From the NCBI RefSeq assembly GCF_007859735.1, contig NZ_SIHI01000001.1:30748-94747 (forward strand): 64,000 bases of DNA, in the 5' to 3' direction. This stretch comes from Thalassoglobus neptunius. Its GTDB lineage: Bacteria; Planctomycetota; Planctomycetia; Planctomycetales; Planctomycetaceae. Below the pieces are notes generated by a model. The model did not search any database and was not told the origin of the DNA. It saw only the letters and a program-made list of their open reading frames with translations. Below are positions 27,131 to 37,200 of this stretch, piece by piece. A program made the position numbers and the translations under genes. Numbering within the stretch: the stretch's first letter is position 1; each line of letters begins with the position of its first letter.

Positions 27131-28555
27131 TCATGCTTGCGGAGTTGGTTTTCCCCGTCGAGCCACTCCGGTTTCGACGGCAACTTTCGAAACCTGTTCA
27201 GCGACGGCGGTCGAGACCCGGCGATCAAAGACACTCGGGATAATGTAGTCCGGGTGCAGATCTGATTCGGAAATCACACTCGCAATTGCGTCAGCTGCGG
27301 CGATCTTAATTTCTTCGTTGATGTTTCGAGCGCGAACATCCAGAAGCCCTCGGAAGAGACCCGGAAAGCAAAGGACGTTGTTGATCTGGTTCGGATAATC
27401 TGAGCGGCCGGTCGCCATCACTTTGACATTCGCGGAAGCATGCTCCGGCAAGATCTCGGGATCAGGGTTGGCGAGAGCAAACACAATCGCGTCGTCCGCC
27501 ATGGCTTCCACATCAGAAGTCTGAAGTGCTCCGGCAACAGAAACTCCGACGAAAAGGTCTGCCCCCCGAATAACTTCAGAAAGTGATCCCGCTCGGTTTT
27601 GCGGATTCGTATGTTCCGCCAGCCAGACTTTCAGAGGATTCACATATTCAGTCCGCCCGCGTGAAATCGCTCCCTTGCTGTCACAGACAACCATGTTCGC
27701 AACACCCACAGAGGTCAGCAGTTTGGCAATCGCAACCCCAGCAGCTCCTGCACCATTGATGACGACTTCGATCTCATCCATCGACTTCTTGACGACTTTC
27801 AGTGCATTCTTCAGTGCGGCAAGAACGACAACAGCTGTCCCGTGCTGATCATCATGAAAGACAGGGATGTCGATTTCTTCCTGAAGACGTTCCTCAATTT
27901 CGACGCACCGTGGGGAAGAGATGTCTTCGAGATTGATTCCGCCGAATGTTGGAGCCAAATGCTTCACGGTTTGAATGATTTCTTCAACATCCTGAGTCTG
28001 CAGGCAGATCGGAAATGCGTCGACTCCTCCAAACTCCTTGAAGAGAAGCGCCTTCCCTTCCATGACGGGCATAGCTGCAAGCGGGCCAATGTTTCCCAAC
28101 CCGAGAACTGCTGACCCGTCGCTGACAACAGCAACGGTGTTACGACGGATCGTCAGGTTAAATGACGCATCCGGATCCGCTTCAATTGCTTTGCAAACTC
28201 GAGCGACGCCGGGAGTGTAGGCCATCGACAAGTCGTCACGAGTCTTAACTGGCACCTTGGAAACCACCTCGATCTTTCCGCCGAGATGCATCAGAAACGT
28301 TCGGTCCGAAACGTTGGAGACTTCCACTCCATCGAGAGTGTTGATCTTTTCGACGATGCGTTCCCCATGCTCTACATCGGTGGCTTGCACGGTGATGTCG
28401 CGAACCAGAGTTCCGTCGAGGCTGTTCACGATGTCCACGGCACCAATGTAGCCGCCTGCGTCTCCGATCGCAGATGTGATTTTGCCGAGAGCACCCGGAA
28501 CGTCAAAGTAACGAAGGCGGACCGTGATGCTGTAAGCGGGGCTGTAATGACTCAT
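27131..28555 (-). CDS. NAD(P)-dependent malic enzyme with N-terminal ACT domain
   Basis: An ACT-like domain (VRLRYFDVPGALGKITSAIGDAGG, about residues 10-85) precedes a malic enzyme of the short bacterial type. That part shows AYTPGVARVCKAI, NTVAVVSDGSAVLGLGNIGPLA, MEGKALLFKEFGGVDAFP, the metal-site segment PVFHDDQHGTA, and the cofactor loop VINGAGAAGVAIAKLL. It decarboxylates malate to pyruvate; cofactor choice cannot be read by eye. The ACT domain suggests control by a small ligand. The length of 474 residues fits ACT-malic fusions. It has its own terminator. Confidence 0.92.
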   Translation of the reverse strand: MSHYSPAYSITVRLRYFDVPGALGKITSAIGDAGGYIGAVDIVNSLDGTLVRDITVQATDVEHGERIVEKINTLDGVEVSNVSDRTFLMHLGGKIEVVSKVPVKTRDDLSMAYTPGVARVCKAIEADPDASFNLTIRRNTVAVVSDGSAVLGLGNIGPLAAMPVMEGKALLFKEFGGVDAFPICLQTQDVEEIIQTVKHLAPTFGGINLEDISSPRCVEIEERLQEEIDIPVFHDDQHGTAVVVLAALKNALKVVKKSMDEIEVVINGAGAAGVAIAKLLTSVGVANMVVCDSKGAISRGRTEYVNPLKVWLAEHTNPQNRAGSLSEVIRGADLFVGVSVAGALQTSDVEAMADDAIVFALANPDPEILPEHASANVKVMATGRSDYPNQINNVLCFPGLFRGLLDVRARNINEEIKIAAADAIASVISESDLHPDYIIPSVFDRRVSTAVAEQVSKVAVETGVARRGKPTPQA

Positions 28556-28713
28556 GACGTACCTCGACCGAGCGGAATCTATGTGACGGTTTCATCTGAC
28601 TTGAGCGTGACCGGCACGATGTCGCGAATGACAGAATTGGTGAGCGGCGTGACAGTCTACGAATTCGCCCGGTTGATCGCGACCGAATCGAACAACAATC
28701 GGAAGTTTTGAAG

Positions 28714-29856
28714 CTACGGACTCTTGGAAGATTTCGCGTCTTTCAGAACGCGAGCCGGTGCTCCATGAACGCGTCGATTGAAGATCTCCGGATCGAACGG
28801 ATCGGCCGACATTGATTTCTTCGTTGCAGAAGTCTGTTCGACCTCGCGTTGAGAGCCGATTTCCGACGCTTGAAGAGGTTGCGGCAGCAGTCGCGGTTCT
28901 TCATCGGAAACGACAGCTTCATGGTTGGCTTGCTGGGCTTGCGGTCCGAAAAGCAGAAATCGCGGTTGATTCGCAACTGGGTCAGCCTGGGCAGCGAGTT
29001 TCTTGCGGTCGATCTCCCCGGACTGGACGACTTCGAACACCCATTGACGAAGACTGATCAGAAGCTTGTTATTGCTGCCAGCTAAGACAGCCGGATGTTT
29101 CGCATCAAGACCTGTCGGAGCGTTGAGAAGTGGGCTCGCTTGCGGATTGTCGTAATCGATCTGATCGATGACCGTCAGCAAATTCGCATGATTTTGCAGC
29201 CGATTACCAGCTGTTCCTCGCGAGCGAATTGTCGTCAGCTTGAATTCGGTCGGAGAAGCTTCTCCGTGACAATGGGCATTTCCACATTTGTTCAACAGAA
29301 GCGGCTGAACCTTGCGGATAAACCCCTGATGTGTTTCCCGAAACAATCCTGCTGTCGAACGTTCATCGAGTTCGACGAACCCGTCGCCCGTCTGAATGAT
29401 TTTCGGTTTCGATGGCTTCTTTGATCTGTCGGCGATCTGCTGATCGACGTTGGAAAGCATCTCTCGCGAGTCCTCTCTGAGTGGATCGAGAATTCTCGCA
29501 CGAGCAACTTCGGATTGTGCTTCCTCGAGGAGCCCATGCATCAGACACCACCGAGCGAGGATCATGTGGTCCTCGACCGTCGGATTCGGAACCCTGGCCC
29601 TTTTCACGCGATACGCATCCTGCAGCGACGCAGCCACAACATCAATTTGCGGGGCTGGAACCACATGAAACGCCCCGTTCATCTGAACTCCATAACCTCC
29701 CGGAACCTCGCCGATCACGCCGGCGAAGACCTGTCCATTCTTCAGGACAATCACCCCGGAGGGGAACTGTTGAGCTAGAGACATTGAAGCGAGCACGAAA
29801 ATCGCGATCACGAATGCGGCTATTTTCACAAGAGTCTTTGGAATGGTGGCAGCCAT
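28714..29856 (-). CDS. Exported protein with a CX4CH cytochrome-like motif
   Basis: The start at 29856 gives a signal peptide (KTLVKIAAFVIAIFVLASMSLAQQ) with AAGGA seven bases upstream; the longer frame to 29967 has none. After a region of beta-type sequence (VIVLKNGQVFAGVIGEVPGGY), an alpha-helical repeat segment follows. Then VQPLLLNKCGNAHCHGEAS appears, a CX4CH motif that resembles the short cytochrome-type domains common in planctomycetes. Covalent heme attachment is uncertain, because the canonical spacing is CX2CH. The C-terminal ~80 residues are polar and probably disordered. Confidence 0.7.
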   Translation of the reverse strand: MAATIPKTLVKIAAFVIAIFVLASMSLAQQFPSGVIVLKNGQVFAGVIGEVPGGYGVQMNGAFHVVPAPQIDVVAASLQDAYRVKRARVPNPTVEDHMILARWCLMHGLLEEAQSEVARARILDPLREDSREMLSNVDQQIADRSKKPSKPKIIQTGDGFVELDERSTAGLFRETHQGFIRKVQPLLLNKCGNAHCHGEASPTEFKLTTIRSRGTAGNRLQNHANLLTVIDQIDYDNPQASPLLNAPTGLDAKHPAVLAGSNNKLLISLRQWVFEVVQSGEIDRKKLAAQADPVANQPRFLLFGPQAQQANHEAVVSDEEPRLLPQPLQASEIGSQREVEQTSATKKSMSADPFDPEIFNRRVHGAPARVLKDAKSSKSP

Positions 29857-30298
29857 CACGGAATCCTTCTCGAGATGCTGATGCGCGAAAACCGCAAGTC
29901 TCGATGAGTGATAGATTCGGGTCAAGATCTCTTGTGTGGGCTCAATTTCTGCCAACAACATCAGCAATCGGACGGAAGAGAAAATTCCAGATGTTCCCCG
30001 ACTTTGCCGAACAATCGTTTTAACTGGTCATGAAGTTTCCGCCCCGGGTGCAATTTCTCAGGAAGTTGCTAGAGTGATTGGACTTGCGTTACAAAGTGTG
30101 ATGCAGTGAACTCCTCGTTGCCGTCCCTGATTTCGTCCGAATTTCGTTGATTTCACCGACCGCGAAGCGAAACGACTTCCGGCGCGGAGCTGTCTTTACC
30201 TCGGATGGATGGGAATGGTGCCAACTGAGTTCAGAGAGAATCAAACGTCAGTCATCCCATTTTGACTCCTCCCGTGCAGGAATTGCCGGAGCCCATCG
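29857..30298. other. Divergent promoter region
   Basis: The region separates the exported CX4CH gene from the zinc-ribbon membrane protein. No gene-like frame has a ribosome site. The last ~40 bases before 30299 contain GTGCAGGAATTGCCGG, a possible weak ribosome site. Nothing else stands out. Confidence 0.35.
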
Positions 30299-32026
30299 AT
30301 GCCGAAGATCCGTTGCCGTAGTTGCGAAAAAGTTCTCAACATCCCGGAAAAGGCACTAGGCAAGACAATCGCCTGTCCGAAGTGTCAGACCAAAATCAAA
30401 GTTCCTGCCGGGAAGTCAGGAGGCAAATCGCAGCCCAAACGGGCTCCGAAAAAGACAGCCTCGAAACCCTCGGCAAGTGATCCGTTCGGTTTTGGAGACA
30501 TCGACGACTACGCACTCGAAGACCGGGAAAATCAGATTTGTCCATACTGCGCCGCAGACATGGATGAAGACGATCCGGTTTGCCGATCGTGCGGAATGAA
30601 CGTCGAAACCGGTCAAATGGACCGGAAAGAACAGAAGAAGCGAGCGAGAAAAGGGCCTGACCCAAACCTGTTCTTCAAAGCGGTCTGGTCAGAGTCGGGG
30701 AGCTTTCTCAAGAAAGAATGGGGACTCGCGATTCGAACCGGTGGAGCCTGGACGCTGTTTGGCGTGTTGACCATGCTCTGCGGGTTTATGGGATTCATCT
30801 ACATTCAGGAGCAGATGCCTCCCAAAGTCTTCTGGATTTCCATGACAGTCCTTTCCTTCCTGGGTTTGCCGGGTTGGTTCTGGATTCTCGGATTGCGAAT
30901 TATCGGAGACACCCGCCTCAGAAATAAATTTCAGTCGGATCGAATTCACTTCGACCTGTTTGCTTCCATCGCTTCCGGAATTCGCGCGCTGGTGTGGCCC
31001 GGAATCGTCATGGGTCCGGTGACTCCGCTCCTGATCCTCGCAGGGATCGCGATGTTTGCCTCAAACCCCGAAAATCCGGTGTTTGTGGGAATAGCCATTC
31101 TGTTGATTGGGGTCATTCCGTTGGTGCTCTTGCCACTGGCGATGATCCACATGACCGCCAAATACAAGTACAAGGGTTGGATTCTGTGGGAACTGCTTAA
31201 GGATTTCACGAAGGCATTCCCCGGCGTGATTTATTTTCACATCGTAGCGTTCATCGTCGCGATCCCGGCCGTTCTTGTCGCTGTGGGAATTTTCTATCTC
31301 ATTCAGGACATCAATCCGTTTAACAGCTCCGTCGTCAACAACATCACAAAGAATATCACCCAGTGGACGATCGACACGATCGGTATGAACGCGGATTCCG
31401 ATTCGATGATCTACACGCTGATTCTTGTCCCTCTGAATATCAGCGCTGCATTTCTGCTCATCGCTCCCATCGGCTACATCGCAGCCTTTCCTGCGGTGTT
31501 TATCATGCGAGCCAATGGATGCCTGGGATACTACTACTCCTCGCTCATCGATACGATTGAGCGAATGAAGACAGGAACTCCTGCAACCTTCTGGGTGCGG
31601 TATCTTTCTCACACCATCGACAACCTTCTTTACCCGCTGGCGTCATTTATCGTGACTGCGGACAAGCGAGCGATGTTGATCGGTCAGGTTCTCAACGGGG
31701 CGACGATTCTCATCATGCTCTTCAACAAAGCGATGTTGCCGATCATGGGAATCATCTGGTTCCTGTATATGAACTGGATGTACTGGACGATTCAGGAAGG
31801 CTCTGAGCTGAAAAGCACAATGGGCAAAGACGCGTTCGGACTGATGGTGATCACTGAAGACAACAAGAAAATGGACTTCAAGCAAGCCACCAAGAAGTGG
31901 GCTCTGCGGCTCTGCTTCCAGATCCTCGGAGGAATTCCGTTTCTGTTGACCGCTTTCCAGTCTCAGAAGCGGGCTCCGCACGACCTGCTGACGAAGTCGA
32001 AAGTTGTCTGGAAGGGTGACCGCTAA
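30299..32026 (+). CDS. Polytopic membrane protein with two zinc ribbons
   Basis: The N-terminus is a Cys4 module (CRSCEKVLNIPEKALGKTIACPKCQTKIKVP; cysteines near 7, 10, 27 and 30). It is followed by a Lys/Ser-rich linker and a second ribbon (CPYCAADMDEDDPVCRSCG, about 80-100). From about residue 135 there are seven or eight membrane segments. A tail of ~60 cytoplasmic residues ends in LTKSKVVWKGDR. The first module is closely like the one at the end of the response regulator at 3326-3883. The role is unknown; a zinc or regulatory sensor in the membrane is an inference. Confidence 0.75.
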   Translation: MPKIRCRSCEKVLNIPEKALGKTIACPKCQTKIKVPAGKSGGKSQPKRAPKKTASKPSASDPFGFGDIDDYALEDRENQICPYCAADMDEDDPVCRSCGMNVETGQMDRKEQKKRARKGPDPNLFFKAVWSESGSFLKKEWGLAIRTGGAWTLFGVLTMLCGFMGFIYIQEQMPPKVFWISMTVLSFLGLPGWFWILGLRIIGDTRLRNKFQSDRIHFDLFASIASGIRALVWPGIVMGPVTPLLILAGIAMFASNPENPVFVGIAILLIGVIPLVLLPLAMIHMTAKYKYKGWILWELLKDFTKAFPGVIYFHIVAFIVAIPAVLVAVGIFYLIQDINPFNSSVVNNITKNITQWTIDTIGMNADSDSMIYTLILVPLNISAAFLLIAPIGYIAAFPAVFIMRANGCLGYYYSSLIDTIERMKTGTPATFWVRYLSHTIDNLLYPLASFIVTADKRAMLIGQVLNGATILIMLFNKAMLPIMGIIWFLYMNWMYWTIQEGSELKSTMGKDAFGLMVITEDNKKMDFKQATKKWALRLCFQILGGIPFLLTAFQSQKRAPHDLLTKSKVVWKGDR

Positions 32027-32033
32027 CTCGCCA

Positions 32034-32486
32034 TCATTTTCGATACAAACTCGACAGCAGTTTTTGAGACTCTTCGTCCAGCTTCGCAGCGAGTTTGTCG
32101 AATTGTACGAAGTGCTGTTTCGACTCGTCGAGATTCCCGTCCATTCGGGCCGAGGCAGCACTGACCGCGTGAGTGCACGCCAAGTCGAAATCCGGAACGT
32201 CATCGATTTCGGTCAGCAACTGCAAACAGTTCGCTACCGATCTTCGAGCTTGTGATTCATCGTCCGCAACGATTGCGGCGGTGGCTAATAGAACCTGTGC
32301 ACGCAGATTATTCAGCGGCTTTCCGATCTGCTTCCAATGCCAGGCAGCACTCGAAGCAGTCATCAACAATTCTTCTCGTTCCTCTTCGCTTCGGGATTCC
32401 GACTCAACAAGATCCCATGCTCGGTTGTTGCATTCAATCGCGAACCAGCGGTGCGCTTCGGCGACATCAAATTCCGGTTTGTCCAT
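32034..32486 (-). CDS. Hypothetical helical protein
   Basis: The 150-residue product is almost wholly helical and acidic, with two or three repeat-like helical pairs (HRWFAIECNNRAWDLVE, SAAWHWKQIGKPLNNLRAQVLLATAA, FDLACTHAVSAASARMDGN), so a TPR-like fold is likely. No catalytic residue is evident. It converges with the membrane protein gene, ending eight bases after its stop. GGGAACGATCG precedes the ATG at 32486. Confidence 0.65.
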   Translation of the reverse strand: MDKPEFDVAEAHRWFAIECNNRAWDLVESESRSEEEREELLMTASSAAWHWKQIGKPLNNLRAQVLLATAAIVADDESQARRSVANCLQLLTEIDDVPDFDLACTHAVSAASARMDGNLDESKQHFVQFDKLAAKLDEESQKLLSSLYRK

Positions 32487-32553
32487 CGATCGTTCCCTTC
32501 AACGTGTTCTTCGAATCGGTCTTCATGTACTCGCACAAATAACATGCACCCAA

Positions 32554-32590
32554 AAAATAAGCTGCCCGACGCTTGGACGTCGAGCAGCTT
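32554..32590 (-). terminator. Terminator of the Gfo/Idh/MocA gene
   Basis: The stem AAGCTGC-C-CGACG pairs with CGTCG-A-GCAGCTT (32559-32590) and is followed on the minus strand by ATTTTTTGG. It is 100 bases downstream of the stop at 32690. Confidence 0.82.
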
Positions 32591-32689
32591 TCATCGTCTG
32601 AAACGAGTTCGGGCGAGTGCAGAGAAGTGATCAGAATCGAATGGTTTCCAGTGGCGTTCTGCGATTCGAATTGCACTCAGAACTCGTGA

Positions 32690-34066
32690 TTAATATTCCG
32701 AAGACTTGATAATTCCTGGGAGAGGAATTGGATATTTGCCATTCGCACCGGCAACGAGTGGAGCAGGACCATCGACGGTGAGGCTGTCGATGGTTGGTGC
32801 AAACTCGTGTTCGCAGTTCAACATGTCATCGAAGGTCACGATCTGGCCAGTGTGTGCAGCCATTCGTCCCATGGAAGTGACAACACTCGCTTCGACTCCG
32901 CGTTGAACTTCATTGTAAGGCTGATCGTTTCGGATCGCGGAGATCAAGTGATCCCATTCGAGCTGGTAAGGAGTGACTTCCTTGCGTCCAAATGCCCAGA
33001 CTTGATTGTCCTTGTCCATCTTCTGGCCCTTGAAAATCCGTGAACGGGCTGGGAAGTGAGAGGACGTTGAAATAATCGCTGAACCTTTGCTTCCTTGGGC
33101 ATAGCTGGCGAATTCCTGATGGCAACCGACCATATTGCGGCCTTCCAGGAAGAACTTGCTGCCGTCGGCGAAGGTGTATTCGACGGAATACGTGTCGAAG
33201 TTCTGGTCGACGAATTTCCCGCGATAGTTACGTCCACCGGACGCTTGAGCTTCAACAGGCCAGGCGTTTTTCATCCAGCATGTTTCGTCGATGTTGTGAA
33301 TCAGGAAGTCGCTGTAAGCTCCTCCACTCGCCCAAAGGAACCCGTGAAAGTTCTTGATCTGATACATGACTTCGCTCAGCGAGCCATCATTGGGCGGAGC
33401 GAACGCTGAACCGGTTGGACCGACCATTCGATACGCACGCATCAGAATCAAGTCGCCGATTTCGCCGTTCTGAATTCGATCGAACAACTCACCCCGGGCC
33501 TCACAGTGGCGGCACATCAATCCGACGCCGACCTTGAGGTTCTTTTCCTTGGCTTTCTCGTTCAGAGCGAGCATCTTGCGGGAACTCGGACCGTCAACGG
33601 TGACCGGCTTCTCCATGAAGACGTTCAAACCCTTTTCAATCGCGTATGTGTAGTGGACCCAGCGGAATCCCGGTGGGGTCGTCAGGATGACAATGTCTCC
33701 CGGACGCAACTGGTCCATGGCGGCTTTGTAAGCTTCGAATCCGATATGACGACGCTCTTCCGGAACATCGACTTTGTCGCCGTGTTTTCCGGACAAAGCG
33801 TTGTAGCTTGTCGATTGACGACCTTCAAAAACGTCCGCCATCGCAACCAGTTTGAGATTTCCGTTTTGGACAGACAAAGCGTTGTCTGCGGCGCCTGTTC
33901 CTCGTCCTCCGCAGCCGACCAGAGCAATCTGAATCGTGTTGTCTTCAGCAGCGTAAGCTTTGGGCAGGACCATGCTGGCGACGGCAGTTGCAGCGGCCGC
34001 TTTGGTGGAAGTCTTCAACAGTTCTCGGCGGGAAAGTGGTGACGAAGCGCGATCGGTCATTTTCAT
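32690..34066 (-). CDS. Tat-exported Gfo/Idh/MocA-family dehydrogenase
   Basis: A twin-Arg signal (SRRELLKTSTKAAAATAVASM) leads to the Rossmann motif ALVGCGGRGTGAADNAL. The conserved EKPVTVDG of the family follows near residue 175, where Lys acts in catalysis, and WASGGAYSDFLIHNIDETCWM lies further on. Tat export implies a folded, nucleotide-bound protein outside the cytoplasm, a common planctomycete pattern; the substrate is probably a sugar or sugar acid. ATG 34066 has GGAG four bases upstream; ATG 34060 has better spacing. The longer open frame to 34213 overlaps the divergent gene and is rejected. Confidence 0.85.
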   Translation of the reverse strand: MKMTDRASSPLSRRELLKTSTKAAAATAVASMVLPKAYAAEDNTIQIALVGCGGRGTGAADNALSVQNGNLKLVAMADVFEGRQSTSYNALSGKHGDKVDVPEERRHIGFEAYKAAMDQLRPGDIVILTTPPGFRWVHYTYAIEKGLNVFMEKPVTVDGPSSRKMLALNEKAKEKNLKVGVGLMCRHCEARGELFDRIQNGEIGDLILMRAYRMVGPTGSAFAPPNDGSLSEVMYQIKNFHGFLWASGGAYSDFLIHNIDETCWMKNAWPVEAQASGGRNYRGKFVDQNFDTYSVEYTFADGSKFFLEGRNMVGCHQEFASYAQGSKGSAIISTSSHFPARSRIFKGQKMDKDNQVWAFGRKEVTPYQLEWDHLISAIRNDQPYNEVQRGVEASVVTSMGRMAAHTGQIVTFDDMLNCEHEFAPTIDSLTVDGPAPLVAGANGKYPIPLPGIIKSSEY

Positions 34067-34224
34067 AAAACTCCGAAAAGGAATCGGTGGAAGTTGATTG
34101 GTGGGAGAGGCACTTTCGCATATTCTTCGACGATGTGCAAAGCAATCTCCATGGGGGACAGCGAATCCACAGGGGTTCGTATTCGTCCTGACCAGGAGTC
34201 TTGAGAAAGTCACGGGGAAAGTCG

Positions 34225-37200
34225 TTGAGCGGTTGGCAGTTCTGGATCGATGTTGGGGGAACGTTCACCGATTGTGTCGCCCGGTCTCCGGACGGAATTT
34301 TACGGACCCACAAGACTCTCAGCTCGGGAGCCATCAAGGGGCAGATTGACTCGATCCAAGGCAATCAGTTCAGCGATCGCACTCGATGTTCCGACCCATC
34401 GGATTTCTGGATCGGATGGAATTTCTCTCTGTTTAACGCACGCGGCGAGCAGTTTTTCCAATCGAAAATTGAATCGTTCTCGGCAAGCGACGGAAGTTTC
34501 CTCCTCGCTGATCCATTTCCTGAAGAGGCTTCCGCGGGGCATCGCTACGAGTTGACTTGCGGACTTGAAGCGCCTGTCATCTGCATTCGACAAATTTTGG
34601 AGTTACCCCTCCACAAAGAACTTCCGCCCATCACTCTTCGAATGGGAACAACACGCGGGACAAACGCGCTGCTTGAGCGGAAGGGAGCGAACACTGCACT
34701 GCTGATCACGAACGGGTTCAGTGACCTGCTGTTGATCGGAAATCAGGATCGTCCGGAACTCTTCGCTTTGAACATCGAGAAACCGTCTCCTCTCTTTCGT
34801 GCCGTCATTGAAATCGACGAACGGATCAACGCGGAAGGAAAAGTTCTCAAAGCACTCGACCTCGAAGCAGCACGAAAGCAACTCGAACAACTCCGATCTA
34901 ACGGAACGGAGTCTATCGCGATCGCTCTGTTGCACTCGTATCGAAATCCTGACCACGAATTGCAACTGGGTTCACTCGCGTGTGAATTGGGATTTTCTGA
35001 AGTCAGTCTTTCGCATGCGGTTTCGCCGACAATCAAAATTGTGCCGCGAGCGGAAACGACCGTCCTCGATGCTTACCTGAATCCGGTACTTCGATCGTAT
35101 GTCGAACGGATCCGAAGTTCACTGGCTCCCGGATCGGATATGAAGTTGATGACTTCGCAAGGGGGGCTTGTCGAGGGCCTTAAGTTTACCGGGAAAGACA
35201 GCCTACTCTCCGGACCTGCGGGAGGAGTGGTTGCGTATTCTCGAATCAGCTCCGACGCCGGATTCGCGCGGTCCATTGGCTTCGACATGGGCGGCACAAG
35301 CACTGACGTCAGCCGGTTCGGCGGAACCTTTGAGATGGAAGCCGAAACGGTCAAAGCGGGAGTGCGAATCGCTTCTCCAACACTCGCCATTGAGACCGTC
35401 GCTGCGGGAGGAGGCAGCATCTGCCATTTCGATGGGCTTCAATTGCGCGTCGGACCGGACAGCGCCGGAGCGAATCCCGGACCGGCCTGTTATGGTCGCG
35501 GCGGCCCGTTGACGATTACGGACATGAACGTCGTCTTGGGACGGGTCCGACCCGAAGAATTTCCGTTTCCTCTCGACCGAAACGCCATCGAATCGCAGCT
35601 TCAAACCTTGTGCGATCAGCTCAAAAATTCCCTCGGGACAAGCTACTCGTTGAGAGAGTTGGCGCAGGGCTTTGTCGATATCGCAAACGAAACAATGGCC
35701 CGAGCGATTCGAAAGGTCTCTGTGCAACGCGGCTTTCATCCGGGGGCACACTTGATGGTCAGCTTCGGAGGTGCGGGAGGCTTGCATGCTTGTGCCATTT
35801 CCCGATCTCTGGGAATTGAGTCGATCTTGATTCACCCTTTTTGCGGGATCCTCAGCGCCTACGGAATGGGGCTGGCCGACATCAGAAAACGGGGACGGCG
35901 TTCCGTGTTGAAACGACTGACTCCCGAGTTGCTGACTTCGCTCTCTGTTGAGTTCGACGATCTCGTCAATGAATTGAAGCGAGAAATCCGGGAAGAAGGC
36001 ATCTCAGAAAACGAGATTCCACCGGCTGAGAATTGGTTTCATCTTCGGTACGCAGGAGGAGAATCGACACTCGCTGTCCGTGATTCGGAAAATCAATCTG
36101 TTCGAGACGCATTCCAAACGCTGCATCAGCAAACATACGGTTATGTCCATGAAGACCGCGACCTCGAAGTCGTCGCGATTGAAGTCGAAGTCGTTGGAGA
36201 AACTCGTCGGGCTTCCCTTTCCGAGAGAAGCGTTCAAGCGTCCGCCCCTGAAAAGCGTGTTTCGCAGACTCAAGTCTGGCACCAGGGAACGACGCTCAAC
36301 GTTCCGGTCTATCATCGCGAAAATTTCGCAGCTGGCGACGAATTTGAAGGGCCAGCCATTCTCTGTGATCTGGGAGCGACGACCTGGGTCGAACCTGGGT
36401 TTCGTGGGCGATTGCTCGAGGATGGATCTTGCCTCATTTCTGGAACCGAGCACGTGGAAGCGAGAGCGATCGAATCTGCAAACGCAGAAGCTCCACCGGA
36501 CCCGATTCGTCTCGAAGTCTTCAATCATCAGTTTGCCTCGATCGCCGAGCAGATGGGAGCGACGCTGCAAAAAACGTCCATCTCGACAAACGTGAAAGAG
36601 AGACTCGACTTCAGCTGTGCGATCTTCGATGCCAAGGGACAACTTGTCGTCAACGCTCCGCACATTCCGGTGCATCTCGGAGCTATGGGAGAAACCGTTC
36701 GCGCGGTCATGAACGAGTTTCAGGAACTCGCTCCGGGGGATGTTGTCGTCACGAACGATCCTTACTCCGGCGGTTCGCATCTTCCCGACGTCACGGTGAT
36801 TACGCCCGTCCATGATCAAACAAACGGTCAATTGCTGTTCTTCACAGCCAGCCGCGCACACCATGCAGAAATTGGGGGAATGACTCCCGGCAGCATGCCG
36901 CCTTTCTCGAAATCGTTGCACGAAGAAGGAGTCCTCATTCGGCCATTCAAGTTGGTCGAGGGCGGTCTCTCTCGTGAAGAGGAATTGCGAAGACGACTCT
37001 CGTCCGGCGAGTTTCCATCGAGAAGCCCGGAAGACAACCTCGCGGATCTTCAGGCACAGGTCGCAGCCAATCGTACCGGTGAGAAACTCTTGTTAGAGAT
37101 GATTCACGAAGCTGGGCAGGATGTTGTGTTGACGTACATGCAGCATATTCAGGATCTGGCAGCAAAGAAAATGCGACGTGCTCTGCATCAGCTGGCCGAC

